NCBI RefSeq assembly: GCF_032334255.1
Contig: NZ_JAUHMF010000002.1
Span: 930,001-994,000 of the forward strand
Reading direction: 5' to 3'
Origin: Thermanaerothrix solaris
GTDB taxonomy: Bacteria; Chloroflexota; Anaerolineae; Anaerolineales; Anaerolineaceae
Length of the DNA: 64,000 nucleotides
In this document: piece by piece, positions 41,603 to 49,822 of the stretch
Position numbering within the stretch: the first letter of the stretch is position 1
Layout: each line of letters opens with the position of its first letter
The notes under the pieces: model-generated
Seen by the model: only the letters and a program-made list of their open reading frames with translations
What the model was told of the DNA's origin: nothing
The model's database searches: none
Translations under genes and position numbers: made by a program

Positions 41603-43324
41603 TTAACCGCGGGCGCGTAGCCAGGCCAGTAAGCGTTCGGGGGACCAGGTGTTGATGATTTGAGACGGCTCGACCCAGGCGCGTCGTGCGATGCCAATAC
41701 CATACTCGATCAAATCAAAATCCGTAGGGGTATGGGAATCAGTGTTAAGGGCCAGCGGGATGCCCATCTCGGCTGCGCGGCGGGCGTAAACATCGTCCAA
41801 ATCCAGCCGGGCTGGATTAGCGTTGATTTCCAGGGCAACTCCATATTGTTGGGCGGTAGTTAATACCATTTCCCAATCCAGGTCGGCCCCCTCGCGGTTC
41901 GGGAGTAGGCGTCCACTGGGATGACCAATAATATCTACCTGGGGGTTGCGAATGGCATTGAGCAGGCGCTGTGTAACTTCTGCCCGCGGTTGCCGTAAAC
42001 TGACATGAAGCGAGGCGATGACGATATCTAATTCCGCCAACACCTCATCGGGGTAATCCAGATGACCATCCGCGCGTATTTCAACTTCAGCCCCTTGAAG
42101 TATGACAATTTTATCCCCCCAGCGCTGGTGTAGGGTTTCAATCTCAGCGCGTTGCTCACGTAGGCGTTCGGGGGTGAGGCCATTAGCAATGCCCAGTCCC
42201 GCCGAATGATCCGTAATGGCAATTACCCGCAACCCGCGCTGGTAAGCCGCCGAGACCATCTCATCCAGGGTTGCGGCACCGTCGCTCCAGTTGGAATGGG
42301 TGTGTAATTCGGCCTTAAGGTCTTCTCGTTGCAGCATGGGAGGTAATGTGCCATTGAGCGCCGCTTCAATCTCCCCGCGATCCTCTCGTAATTCAGGTGG
42401 GATCCAGGGCAACCCTAATGCATGGTACAGGTCTTCCTCGGTAGTAAAGTGTATCTCATGCCCATCTTCATCGCTGAGCCCGTGTTCGGAAAGGGAAAGA
42501 CCGCGTTTCTGGGCCAGCCCGCGCAGGCGAACGTTATGATCTTTGGAGCCAGTGGCGTATTGCCAGAGGCTGCCAAACTTCTCCGGGGGCTGACACCATA
42601 ATTGCAGGCGAGTGCCGTTTCTGGTTTCAATGCTAGCCTTGTTTTCGCCTTGGGCAATGATACGGTAAACTTCAGGATGGAGCACAAATGCATCCATCAG
42701 GGCTTTGGGTTGATGAGAGGCGGCTACCAGGTCAAGGTCGCCCACCGTTGAACGCCAACGGCGCAGACTTCCAGCCAATTCGGCCCGCACGACACCTGGC
42801 TGTTGGCGCAGCCAATCCAACCAACGCAAGGCCATGGGGCGGGCTACCCCTAACGGCAGGCGGTGAGAACGGCGGCGCAGTGCCTCAATGCCTTCCAGGA
42901 TGCGGGCCTCACTCTTTTCCCCCATGCCAGGTAAGTGGCGTAAGCGTCCGGCGCGAGCAGCTTCTTCCAAGGCTTCGAGCGTGGTAATACCGGCTTGTTT
43001 CCAAAACAAAGCGGCGCGTTTAGGGCCCACATCGGGAATTTGGAGCAAATCAATGAGCGAAGGGGGCACCTCGGCTTCGAGACGCTTCAAGAAACCCAGT
43101 TCTCCAGTGTCCAGCAATTCTTCAATTTTCTCCGCAATGGCTTTGCCCACACCAGGTATCTCTTGCAATCGTCCCTGCGCTCTTAAGACATGGACGTCTT
43201 GCCCTAGCGTGCGCAGTGATTCGGCCACGCGCCGATAGGATAGCACGCGGTAGACATTTTCACCCTTGATTTCTAAGAGGTTAGCTATGTGTTCAAAAAC
43301 GGCTGCCAATTCTTCATTGGTCAT
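41603..43324 (-). CDS. polX: DNA polymerase X with PHP domain (PolX)
   Basis: 573 aa. Residues about 1-100 carry helix-hairpin-helix motifs (IPGVGKAIAEKIEELL, IPDVGPKRAALFWKQ). The nucleotidyl-transferase palm holds GDLDLVAA with the catalytic Asp pair (near residue 200). The C-terminal PHP domain (about 335-573) has HTHSNWSDG, ITDHSAGL, and DIIGHPSGRLL, giving 3'-5' exonuclease activity. Functions in gap-filling base-excision repair. The end is 2 nt from that of the 741-aa gene on the other strand; polX starts 12 nt downstream of the site-2 protease gene stop, so both may be one unit. Confidence 0.95.
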   Translation of the reverse strand: MTNEELAAVFEHIANLLEIKGENVYRVLSYRRVAESLRTLGQDVHVLRAQGRLQEIPGVGKAIAEKIEELLDTGELGFLKRLEAEVPPSLIDLLQIPDVGPKRAALFWKQAGITTLEALEEAARAGRLRHLPGMGEKSEARILEGIEALRRRSHRLPLGVARPMALRWLDWLRQQPGVVRAELAGSLRRWRSTVGDLDLVAASHQPKALMDAFVLHPEVYRIIAQGENKASIETRNGTRLQLWCQPPEKFGSLWQYATGSKDHNVRLRGLAQKRGLSLSEHGLSDEDGHEIHFTTEEDLYHALGLPWIPPELREDRGEIEAALNGTLPPMLQREDLKAELHTHSNWSDGAATLDEMVSAAYQRGLRVIAITDHSAGLGIANGLTPERLREQRAEIETLHQRWGDKIVILQGAEVEIRADGHLDYPDEVLAELDIVIASLHVSLRQPRAEVTQRLLNAIRNPQVDIIGHPSGRLLPNREGADLDWEMVLTTAQQYGVALEINANPARLDLDDVYARRAAEMGIPLALNTDSHTPTDFDLIEYGIGIARRAWVEPSQIINTWSPERLLAWLRARG

Positions 43325-43336
43325 AGGATTATCGTC

Positions 43337-44557
43337 TCATGGCATTAAAACCAGCGGGACGGGGGTGAAGATCAGCACAAAGATGATCAACATGACTGCA
43401 CCGATCAGGCGTCGCCGCCCATCCAATTCGGTGATCTGATCCAAAGGTTCGGCATAGGTGCGACCGAAGAAGAAGATCAGCAGTGCCCACAGCCACCAAC
43501 CACTCCAGATAAAACCCATCAGGATGAGCACAGCCAAAATGACCGGAAAGAGCGCCTGGGCACGCTTGCGCCCGAATAGGGTGTAAAGGATGTGCCCACC
43601 ATCCAGTTGCCCGGCCGGGATTAGGTTTAAGGCCGTGATCAACAAGCCACCCCAGCCGGCCCATGCCACCGGATGCAAGATCACATCCACACCGCCATAC
43701 GGCAAGGGTTGTCCGGTGAAAATGTAGCGAAGCCAGTAAAGCAAAGGTGGCAAACCCTGGTAGGTGGCCGGTTCAGGTAACAAGCGGCCGAAGACCACGA
43801 ACTTAAGCAAAAGGTAAAGAATCGAGTTGCCCTCAAGTTGTGCCTGTCCCAACGCGCCGGGTTGGGGAAAGGCCGGTAGGGGCTCTAGTCGGGAGAGGGA
43901 CAAGCCGATGAGCAGGACCGGAATGGCCACGATCAAACCGCTAAGCGGGCCTGCAATGCCGATGTCCATCAGAATGCGCCGGTTCTTGGGCACTTCTTTC
44001 ATGTTGATAAAGGCGCCCATGGTCCCGAATGGACTGATGGGAAAAGGTAAGGGTAGAAAATAGGGTAAGGTGACATGTACGCCATGATGGCGTCCCATCA
44101 AGTAGTGCCCAAACTCATGCGCAGCCAGAATGGCCATCATGCTGAGCGCAAATGACCATCCATTTTTGAGAAGTTGTAGGATGATCTGTGATGCCGAGCC
44201 GGTAAGTTCTCCCTCGCTACTCAGAACACCCCCGGTAAACCAAACGCTGAGCAAAGTCAGGATGAAGAAAATCAGATTAATCGTGGGGTTGGAAGGTCGC
44301 GCCGAAGGCAAACCACGGATGATGTAAATCGTATGACGACCTTCTTCGCTGCGGAAGAGCGGCGTCAAGCCAAGGGGCTTGAGTTGAGTGTTCAAGGTAT
44401 CATAAGCACTGGCCGAATCGGGGGCAATCAATCGCCCGCGGTAACGTATCAGGTAAGGAGTGCGTTCACTCCCTAGCGTGACGTCCTCAATGTAAAAGAT
44501 GCGGCGGATATAGGTCTCAATGAGGTCCTGACGTTGGAGGTCAAAAGAAAAATCCAT
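43337..44557 (-). CDS. Site-2 protease family (M50) membrane metalloprotease
   Basis: 406 aa from the ATG at 44557, which has AGGTG 6-7 nt upstream; a GTG three codons earlier is too close. The zinc motif is AAHEFGHYLMGR (near residue 148) and the third ligand is in NLIPAGQLDGGH (near 315). About eight hydrophobic helices, with an N-terminal 80-residue soluble domain. Resembles EGY1-like site-2 proteases. It cleaves membrane proteins within the bilayer; targets are unknown. It is next to tRNA-Sec, which is transcribed toward it. Confidence 0.88.
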   Translation of the reverse strand: MDFSFDLQRQDLIETYIRRIFYIEDVTLGSERTPYLIRYRGRLIAPDSASAYDTLNTQLKPLGLTPLFRSEEGRHTIYIIRGLPSARPSNPTINLIFFILTLLSVWFTGGVLSSEGELTGSASQIILQLLKNGWSFALSMMAILAAHEFGHYLMGRHHGVHVTLPYFLPLPFPISPFGTMGAFINMKEVPKNRRILMDIGIAGPLSGLIVAIPVLLIGLSLSRLEPLPAFPQPGALGQAQLEGNSILYLLLKFVVFGRLLPEPATYQGLPPLLYWLRYIFTGQPLPYGGVDVILHPVAWAGWGGLLITALNLIPAGQLDGGHILYTLFGRKRAQALFPVILAVLILMGFIWSGWWLWALLIFFFGRTYAEPLDQITELDGRRRLIGAVMLIIFVLIFTPVPLVLMP

Positions 44558-44614
44558 AATCATCACCTGATCTCATTTGCAATGCAAAGGCGTAATGCCT
44601 GGATGGCATTCAGG

Positions 44615-44708
44615 CGGGGATGAATGGGAGTCGAACCCACCACGGCTCGCCACGCGACCCGTCACCGGTTTTGAAGACCGGGGAGCTCACCGGAGCTCTC
44701 CCATCCCC
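44615..44708 (-). tRNA. selC: tRNA-Sec (anticodon UCA)
   Basis: Minus strand, 94 nt, with all tRNA-Sec traits. Acceptor stem of 8 bp (GGGGAUGG with UCAUCCCC, one G-U), D-stem of 6 bp (GAGCUC/GAGCUC) with a 4-nt loop, anticodon arm CCGGU-CUUCAAA-ACCGG with UCA, a long variable arm, and T-stem GUGGG/CCCAU with loop UUCGACU. Discriminator G follows; CCA is not encoded. It reads UGA as selenocysteine, with SelA, SelB and SelD encoded elsewhere. No selenoprotein gene is seen next to it. A 6-bp hairpin (44594-44610) lies downstream. Confidence 0.93.
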
Positions 44709-44715
44709 ACACCTA

Positions 44716-44744
44716 AGGATAATTCAGCCCTTATAATTCGTCAA
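44716..44744 (-). promoter_or_regulatory. Promoter of tRNA-Sec
   Basis: TTGACG (44739-44744), 17-nt spacer, TATCCT (44716-44721) on the minus strand, with the tRNA 5' end 8 nt further on. Confidence 0.55.
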
Positions 44745-44837
44745 CAATTTGCCCAATGACAGACAGAGTTGAGGAATTGCAAAGGAATTGTAAAGCAATG
44801 CCTAAGGGCAAATCTATTATTATGAGGAACAGGTAGG

Positions 44838-46076
44838 ATGAAAAAAGGACTTATGGGTTCCCGATTAGAGCGGATGTTCCTTGCACTTTTGAGCCTGGTG
44901 TTGTTCTTCGCTTCCACTGGGGCCGCCTTGGCTCAAGAGCCTTTCCCAACCGTTGGCTCATCGGTTTCGTTAGAGTCTGGGGATTTCGAGGTTCTGTTTA
45001 CAGGGTGTGCTACTGGTAGTGAAACCATCAGCCCGGTTCGGGCTGATTTCGAACAGCGCGTTGTTGAACTGGTCAACGATTATCGGGCTTCAAAAGGCTT
45101 GCCTCCGCTTAAGCGCGTGGCGGAACTGGACAACGCGGCTCGCTACCATGCCCGCGATATGCGCCAGGATGATTATTTTGACCATAACTCGTTTGATCGC
45201 AATGGAAATACTCCGGTTTGCGAGTGGAACACGCGGATCACGGCTTTTTACAAGAATTGGCGAAACCTGGGCGAGAATATTGCTGCGGGGTATGCGTCCC
45301 CTGATAGTGTCATGCAAGGGTGGCTGAGCTCTGATGGTCATCGCGCGAATATTGAATCTCAAAGTTATTGGGAAATCGGAGTGGGCTATGACGAGGGAAG
45401 TGGCTCATACTTTCGTTACTGGGTGCAGGATTTTGGGCGGCGCGATGGAATTTACCCCCTAGTCATTAATCGCGAATATGCTCAAACCTCAGATCCGAAC
45501 GTGGAACTTTACATTTACGGGATGGGTGTATGGACACAAATGCGCTTGCGTAATGATGATGATCCGTGGGGCGAATGGCAGCCCTTTTCGCCTACAGTGT
45601 CGTGGCGCTTGAAATGGACCCAGGGAATCCACACGGTCTGTGCCGAGTTGAAAAAGGACGCTCAAATTTACACGGCTTGTGATTCAATTGAACTGAGCAC
45701 AGGCGGGCCTGTTCTTTCGGTGCAACCATCACGATTATCTTTTCTGTTCAACCGAGCGAAAAGTCAGGCCTTTCCTGCACAAGCCACCCTTCAAATAACG
45801 AACAGCGGGAATGACCAGGTTATATCCTGGCGGATCCTCTCTGCACCAGATTGGATTCGAATCACACCGACAAATGGCACAACCCCAAGCAATTCTGTGC
45901 TCATCAATCTCGAAGGGTCTAATATCCCCACTTCGCCCAGCACCTATTCCGATGTGATTCGAGTGGCGGTGGAGGGAGGGGAAAATGTTCGTGGTTCGCC
46001 CTTTGATGTTGCCGTGACACTGACGGTGGTGGAAGACTTACCCTATGCTGTTTTCCTACCCGCTGTGTCGCGCTAG
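44838..46076 (+). CDS. Secreted CAP-domain (SCP-like) protein with C-terminal FLPAVSR tail
   Basis: 412 aa. Signal peptide with a positive start (MKKGLMGSRLERM), hydrophobic core and ALAQ cleavage. The CAP domain (about residues 75-205) has LVNDYRASKGLPPL, AARYHARDMRQDDYFDH, LGENIAAGY, and SDGHRANI, with the His/Glu pairs expected. A second domain (about 215-285) has DDPWGEWQPFSPTVSW, and a BACON/Ig-like fold (about 300-395) contains WRILSAPDWIRITPTNGTTP. It ends VFLPAVSR, a short motif that I recall often at the end of secreted Chloroflexota proteins. CAP proteins bind or cut extracellular ligands; function here unknown. Confidence 0.85.
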   Translation: MKKGLMGSRLERMFLALLSLVLFFASTGAALAQEPFPTVGSSVSLESGDFEVLFTGCATGSETISPVRADFEQRVVELVNDYRASKGLPPLKRVAELDNAARYHARDMRQDDYFDHNSFDRNGNTPVCEWNTRITAFYKNWRNLGENIAAGYASPDSVMQGWLSSDGHRANIESQSYWEIGVGYDEGSGSYFRYWVQDFGRRDGIYPLVINREYAQTSDPNVELYIYGMGVWTQMRLRNDDDPWGEWQPFSPTVSWRLKWTQGIHTVCAELKKDAQIYTACDSIELSTGGPVLSVQPSRLSFLFNRAKSQAFPAQATLQITNSGNDQVISWRILSAPDWIRITPTNGTTPSNSVLINLEGSNIPTSPSTYSDVIRVAVEGGENVRGSPFDVAVTLTVVEDLPYAVFLPAVSR

Positions 46077-46094
46077 CAAAACCGTGGAAAAAGA

Positions 46095-46430
46095 TTAGGG
46101 TTGCACCGGAAGTTCGCGCAGGATTTCTTCAAACATCTGGCTGAATTGGGGCGCGAACAGCATCCCCACTACGGAATTGACAATTGAGAGGATCAATCCC
46201 AGGCTGGCGATGATCAGGCCGGCGATGGCCATACCGCGGTTGGTGCTGCTTAAGCCTAAAATACCTGTGATGATCCCGGCAATTGCCAGCGGGGCGCCAC
46301 AAATCGGCAGACACCAGGCGATAAGTGTGATCAGGCCGAGCACCAGGGAGGCAATAGCCAGTCCCGGGCGATTTGGGGTGGTGGGTGGCGGAGCAGCAGA
46401 AGGGGGCGAAGCGGTTGGTTCGTACGTCAT
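46095..46430 (-). CDS. DUF4190 small membrane protein
   Basis: 111 aa. A Pro-rich N-terminus (about residues 1-22) precedes a hydrophobic helix with LAIASLVLGLITLIAWCLP, a second ICGAPLAIAGIITGILGL, and a third GMAIAGLIIASLGLILSIV. This is the DUF4190 pattern, a short three-helix membrane protein of unknown role. The stop is 18 nt from the end of the CAP gene on the other strand. Confidence 0.8.
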   Translation of the reverse strand: MTYEPTASPPSAAPPPTTPNRPGLAIASLVLGLITLIAWCLPICGAPLAIAGIITGILGLSSTNRGMAIAGLIIASLGLILSIVNSVVGMLFAPQFSQMFEEILRELPVQP

Positions 46431-46471
46431 CGAGTATACCTCCTTGAAAAGGACGAGAGATGAAAAAAAGA

Positions 46472-46895
46472 CACCCCAGGTCGGTCTGTAAGCCGCATTC
46501 TGTCCGTCCGGTGGGTATCTCTGGTCGTACCAGAGACGGCACCGGCCGGGATGATCATCTCTCTGGGCGAGCCGTTACCGACCCGCTCTAGCGGCCTACC
46601 CGGGGCTCAAGGGAAGCGAGCAACTTCCCGTCCGCAGATGCGGACTTTGCCCCTGCTTGGCCTTGCTCCCGGTGGGGGTTACCTAGCCACCGGTATTACT
46701 ACCGGTGCTGGTGGTCTCTTACACCACCTTTTCACTATCACCACCCGTGCCCGAAAGCACGAGGGCTACCTGTTTCTGTGGCCCTGTCCGGCGGGTTACC
46801 CCGCCCCGGGTGTTACCCGGCACCGTGCTCTGTGGAGTGCGGACTTTCCTCAGCCTCGCGCCTGGCGAGGCCGCGATCATCCGACCGACCTGGAG
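46472..46895 (-). ncRNA. rnpB: RNase P RNA (bacterial class A)
   Basis: RNA of the tRNA 5'-processing ribozyme. On the minus strand the 5' part has GAGGAAAGTCCGCACTCC and the 3' part ACAGAATGCGGCTTACAGACC, the universal P4 halves. The two ends (GGTCGGTC near 46883-46890 and GACCGACC near 46479-46486) form the P1 stem. GC-rich helices fill the middle, as in type A RNA. Leftward the gene is followed by CTTTTTTTC, a termination-like T run. Start and end are given to within a few nt. Overlapping open frames there are spurious. Confidence 0.95.
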
Positions 46896-46903
46896 CATTA
46901 CTT

Positions 46904-46933
46904 ATAGTAATACAAAATCGAGCCAAGTGTCAA
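46904..46933 (-). promoter_or_regulatory. rnpB promoter
   Basis: Minus strand TTGACA (46928-46933), 18-nt spacer, TACTAT (46904-46909). The start falls at about 46897, near the RNA 5' end. Confidence 0.65.
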
Positions 46934-47056
46934 CCGGGTGGCTTGACTGCTTTTTTCCATCTTCAAGACATTCGATATCCTGCAACTTTTTTGCTCCAAC
47001 CGTGTTAAACTATGCCAGAACGGATAACACTGGATTAGTCAAAGGAGGAGCGTTCT

Positions 47057-47914
47057 ATGTCCAAGGTTGCCGTGGTTACTGACAGCACGGCTTACATCCC
47101 CAAGGCGTTGAGTAAGGGATTGCCCATTTATGTGGTCCCTTTGCAGGTGGTTTGGGGCGAAGAAACTTACCGCGACGGCGTAGATATTCAACCCCTGGAG
47201 TTCTATACCCGGCTGAAGACCGCCAAGGTTATGCCAACAACCTCACAACCTTCACCGGAGGCCTTTCGCCAGGTGTATGCAACCCTGCTCGAAGAAGGCT
47301 ATGATATTGTGAGCATTCATATTTCGGCCAAGTTATCGGGAACATTGGATTCGGCGACGCAAGCCCGTGAGATGCTCAAAGGTGAACGGATTGAATTGGT
47401 GGATTCAAAAGTTACGGCTATGGCATTGGGATATCACGTGCTCAGTGTAGCCCGTGCGGCGGCTCAGGGTGCGTCCTTTGAGGAGTGTAAAGCATTGGCG
47501 CACCAGGCGGTAAATCACACTGGCGCGGTGTTTGTGGTCAGCACCCTGGAGTTTCTCCATCGTGGAGGGCGTATTGGTGGAGCAGCCGCCTTCTTGGGAA
47601 CAGCGCTCAATCTCAAACCCTTGCTGGAACTGCGTGATGGGCGAGTGGAGGCGGTTGAACGGGTTCGCACTCAACGCAAGGCCATTGATCGTTTGCTAGA
47701 CCTTTTGGATGAGCGGGTTGGTGGTCAGTCACCGCTGCGCTTTGCTTGCTTGCACGCCAATGCACCACAAGAAGCCGAAGATCTGATGGAGCGGGTGCGC
47801 CAGCGTTATCCCCAAGAGCGGCTGGTGGAATTGGTGCTAGCGGAGGTCAGCCCGGTAATCGGCACCCATACCGGCCCGGGCACCGTAGGCATTGCCTACA
47901 TGGCGGGTATGTAA
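47057..47914 (+). CDS. DegV family fatty-acid-binding protein
   Basis: 285 aa. N-terminal KVAVVTDSTAYIPKALSKGLPIYVVPLQV, DG-x-I, TSQPSPEAF, SAKLSGTLDSA, LVDSKV, and THTGPGTVGI near the C-terminus are all DegV family marks. In Gram-positive bacteria the FakB members hold a fatty acid for the FakA kinase, which makes acyl phosphate for phospholipids. A FakA-type kinase is not next to it here. AAGGAGGAG is located 8 nt upstream of the ATG. A strong terminator follows. Confidence 0.92.
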   Translation: MSKVAVVTDSTAYIPKALSKGLPIYVVPLQVVWGEETYRDGVDIQPLEFYTRLKTAKVMPTTSQPSPEAFRQVYATLLEEGYDIVSIHISAKLSGTLDSATQAREMLKGERIELVDSKVTAMALGYHVLSVARAAAQGASFEECKALAHQAVNHTGAVFVVSTLEFLHRGGRIGGAAAFLGTALNLKPLLELRDGRVEAVERVRTQRKAIDRLLDLLDERVGGQSPLRFACLHANAPQEAEDLMERVRQRYPQERLVELVLAEVSPVIGTHTGPGTVGIAYMAGM

Positions 47915-47941
47915 GAACCCAAGAAAAAGGTTATTGAACAG

Positions 47942-47970
47942 GGCTGCACCTACTCGGTGCGGCCTTTTTT
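47942..47970 (+). terminator. Rho-independent terminator after the DegV gene
   Basis: Stem GGCTGCACC (47942-47950) with GGTGCGGCC (47956-47964), one G-U pair, then six T. It lies 28 nt after the stop. Confidence 0.88.
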
Positions 47971-48064
47971 GATTGAGGGCGGCCGGGTATAAATTTGCTG
48001 GCAAGAGGTAAAGTTTGATAGAATTACATTGCCTGTTTCATCATCTCACTGCGCGAGGTTTGCG

Positions 48065-49384
48065 ATGCGAAACTATCCTCAAATTGGTGTTCAGGTTGCA
48101 GATGTTCTTCTTCCCAGGCCGGGAATTGATCTCCAAAAATGGGCGGTCATTGCCTGTGATCAATTCACCTCGCAACCGGACTATTGGGAAAAGGTGGCTG
48201 CTCTGGTCGGTGATGCCCCTTCAACGTTTCATTTGATCTTGCCGGAGGTTTACCTCGGAACACCGGAAGAAACCCGGCGTATTCAGAGTGCTCAGGAAAC
48301 CATGCGGCGCTATCTTGAGGCTAATTTATTTGAAGCATATACCGGCTTAATTTATGTGGAACGAACCGTCGGTGAGAAGACACGGCGTGGCTTAATCATG
48401 GCTCTGGACCTCGAGAAGTACGAGTTCACTCCGGGTGCGCAATCACTCATTCGAGCCACCGAAGGGACCATTCTGGAGCGAATTCCACCCCGCATGCGCA
48501 TTCGTGAGGGTGCCTTGCTAGAACTTCCGCATATCTTAGTGTTGATAGACGACCCGGAACGTACGGTGATCGAACCGGTAGCAGAACAATCTGAGCGCTT
48601 ACCTTTACTCTACGATTTTGATTTGATGCTTGGAAGTGGTCACTTACGGGGGCGTTGGGTGGATGACCCGTCTTTGGAGCAACAGGTGGTACGGGCGCTG
48701 GAGCGCTTGGCTTCACCTGAGGTTTTTTATACCAAATACGGCGTCAATCATGACAAGGGCGTGCTACTCTTTGCTGTTGGTGATGGCAACCACTCTCTCG
48801 CGACGGCGAAATCGGTGTGGGAAAAGATCAAGGCCCAGGTTAGCCCTGACCATCCTGCGCGATATGCGCTGGTTGAGATTGAAAATCTCTATGACGAAGG
48901 TCTGGAATTTGAGCCGATTCACCGTGTGGTCTTCAACGCCCAACGTGATATGCTAACAGACCTAAAAGCATGGTTTGGGGAGCGCTTGACCCTCCAACCT
49001 TGTGTCAGTGAAGAGGAGATGGTTGATCGCGTTCATTGTCCACCGACTCAAAACGAACATTGTTTTGGTGTGATCTCGCCGCAGGGGTACTGGTTGGCGC
49101 AGGTTCATCAGCCTGACTCAAATCTGCCGGTGGGGACCCTGCAAACTTTTCTGGATGCCTGGCTCAAGCAAGCGAGTGGCGCTAAGATTGACTATATTCA
49201 CGGTCGCGAGGTGGTGGCCACCTTAGGACGCCAGCAGGGAAATTACGGCTTTTATTTGCCGGCTATGCCCAAGACTGAATTGTTCCGCACCGTGATCCTG
49301 GATGGCGTCCTACCGCGAAAGACTTTCTCGATGGGCGAAGCCATTGAGAAGCGCTTTTATATGGAAGCGCGTCGCATTGCTTGA
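48065..49384 (+). CDS. DUF1015 family protein
   Basis: 439 aa from the ATG at 48065, with GAGG 6 nt upstream; the open frame begins 12 codons earlier but without a site. Conserved blocks include WAVIACDQFTSQPDYW near residue 30, IPPRMRIREGA, ERTVIEPV, FAVGDGNHSLATAKS (near 245) and DYIHGREVV. These are family marks of DUF1015, whose molecular function I do not know. It has no transmembrane helices and no signal. The GDGNHS motif looks like a catalytic loop. Confidence 0.85.
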   Translation: MRNYPQIGVQVADVLLPRPGIDLQKWAVIACDQFTSQPDYWEKVAALVGDAPSTFHLILPEVYLGTPEETRRIQSAQETMRRYLEANLFEAYTGLIYVERTVGEKTRRGLIMALDLEKYEFTPGAQSLIRATEGTILERIPPRMRIREGALLELPHILVLIDDPERTVIEPVAEQSERLPLLYDFDLMLGSGHLRGRWVDDPSLEQQVVRALERLASPEVFYTKYGVNHDKGVLLFAVGDGNHSLATAKSVWEKIKAQVSPDHPARYALVEIENLYDEGLEFEPIHRVVFNAQRDMLTDLKAWFGERLTLQPCVSEEEMVDRVHCPPTQNEHCFGVISPQGYWLAQVHQPDSNLPVGTLQTFLDAWLKQASGAKIDYIHGREVVATLGRQQGNYGFYLPAMPKTELFRTVILDGVLPRKTFSMGEAIEKRFYMEARRIA

Positions 49385-49395
49385 GTTAAAGCGCA

Positions 49396-49803
49396 CTAGC
49401 GGGTGATTTGGTAGAGTTCGACCAACACACCGCCGGTGCTTTTGGGGTGGATAAACGCCATTTTACGGCCCGGCAATTCGAGAGGGGATTCGTTGATCAA
49501 TCGAATCCCCTTTTCTTTTAATTGCGCGAGCATCTCTTCGATGTTGTCTACCTCAAAGCAGAGATGGTGCATACCACCCCCGCGTTCGGCAATAAAGCGC
49601 GCGACCCCGGTGTCCCCGCTGGTCGGTTTGACCAGTTCAACTTCGCTGTCACCCACTGGGATAAACACCACCGTGGCCTGTTGACTGGGTACATCCTCAA
49701 TATGATCTACCGTTAGACCTAAAGCATCCTGCCAGAAGGCAAGTGCCGCGTCAACGTCGGGCACGGCAATAGCAATGTGGTTGATTTTTGTGATTTTGGC
49801 CAT
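49396..49803 (-). CDS. mce: Methylmalonyl-CoA epimerase
   Basis: 135 aa from the ATG at 49803, with GAGGTAA upstream. Vicinal-oxygen-chelate fold: KINHIAIAVPDVDAALAFWQDALGL at the start (His as metal ligand), then VVFIPVGDSEVELVKP (Glu), GMHHLCFEVDN (His), and VLVELYQ (Glu). Converts (2S)- to (2R)-methylmalonyl-CoA between propionyl-CoA carboxylase and mutase. It follows the mutase gene by 19 nt, forming a short leftward operon. Confidence 0.94.
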   Translation of the reverse strand: MAKITKINHIAIAVPDVDAALAFWQDALGLTVDHIEDVPSQQATVVFIPVGDSEVELVKPTSGDTGVARFIAERGGGMHHLCFEVDNIEEMLAQLKEKGIRLINESPLELPGRKMAFIHPKSTGGVLVELYQITR

Positions 49804-49822
49804 AGTATTACCTCGTTCCGGA

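Noticed and set aside
46551..47008. Several plus-strand frames of 76-125 aa
   Set aside because: They are wholly or mostly in the RNase P RNA gene.
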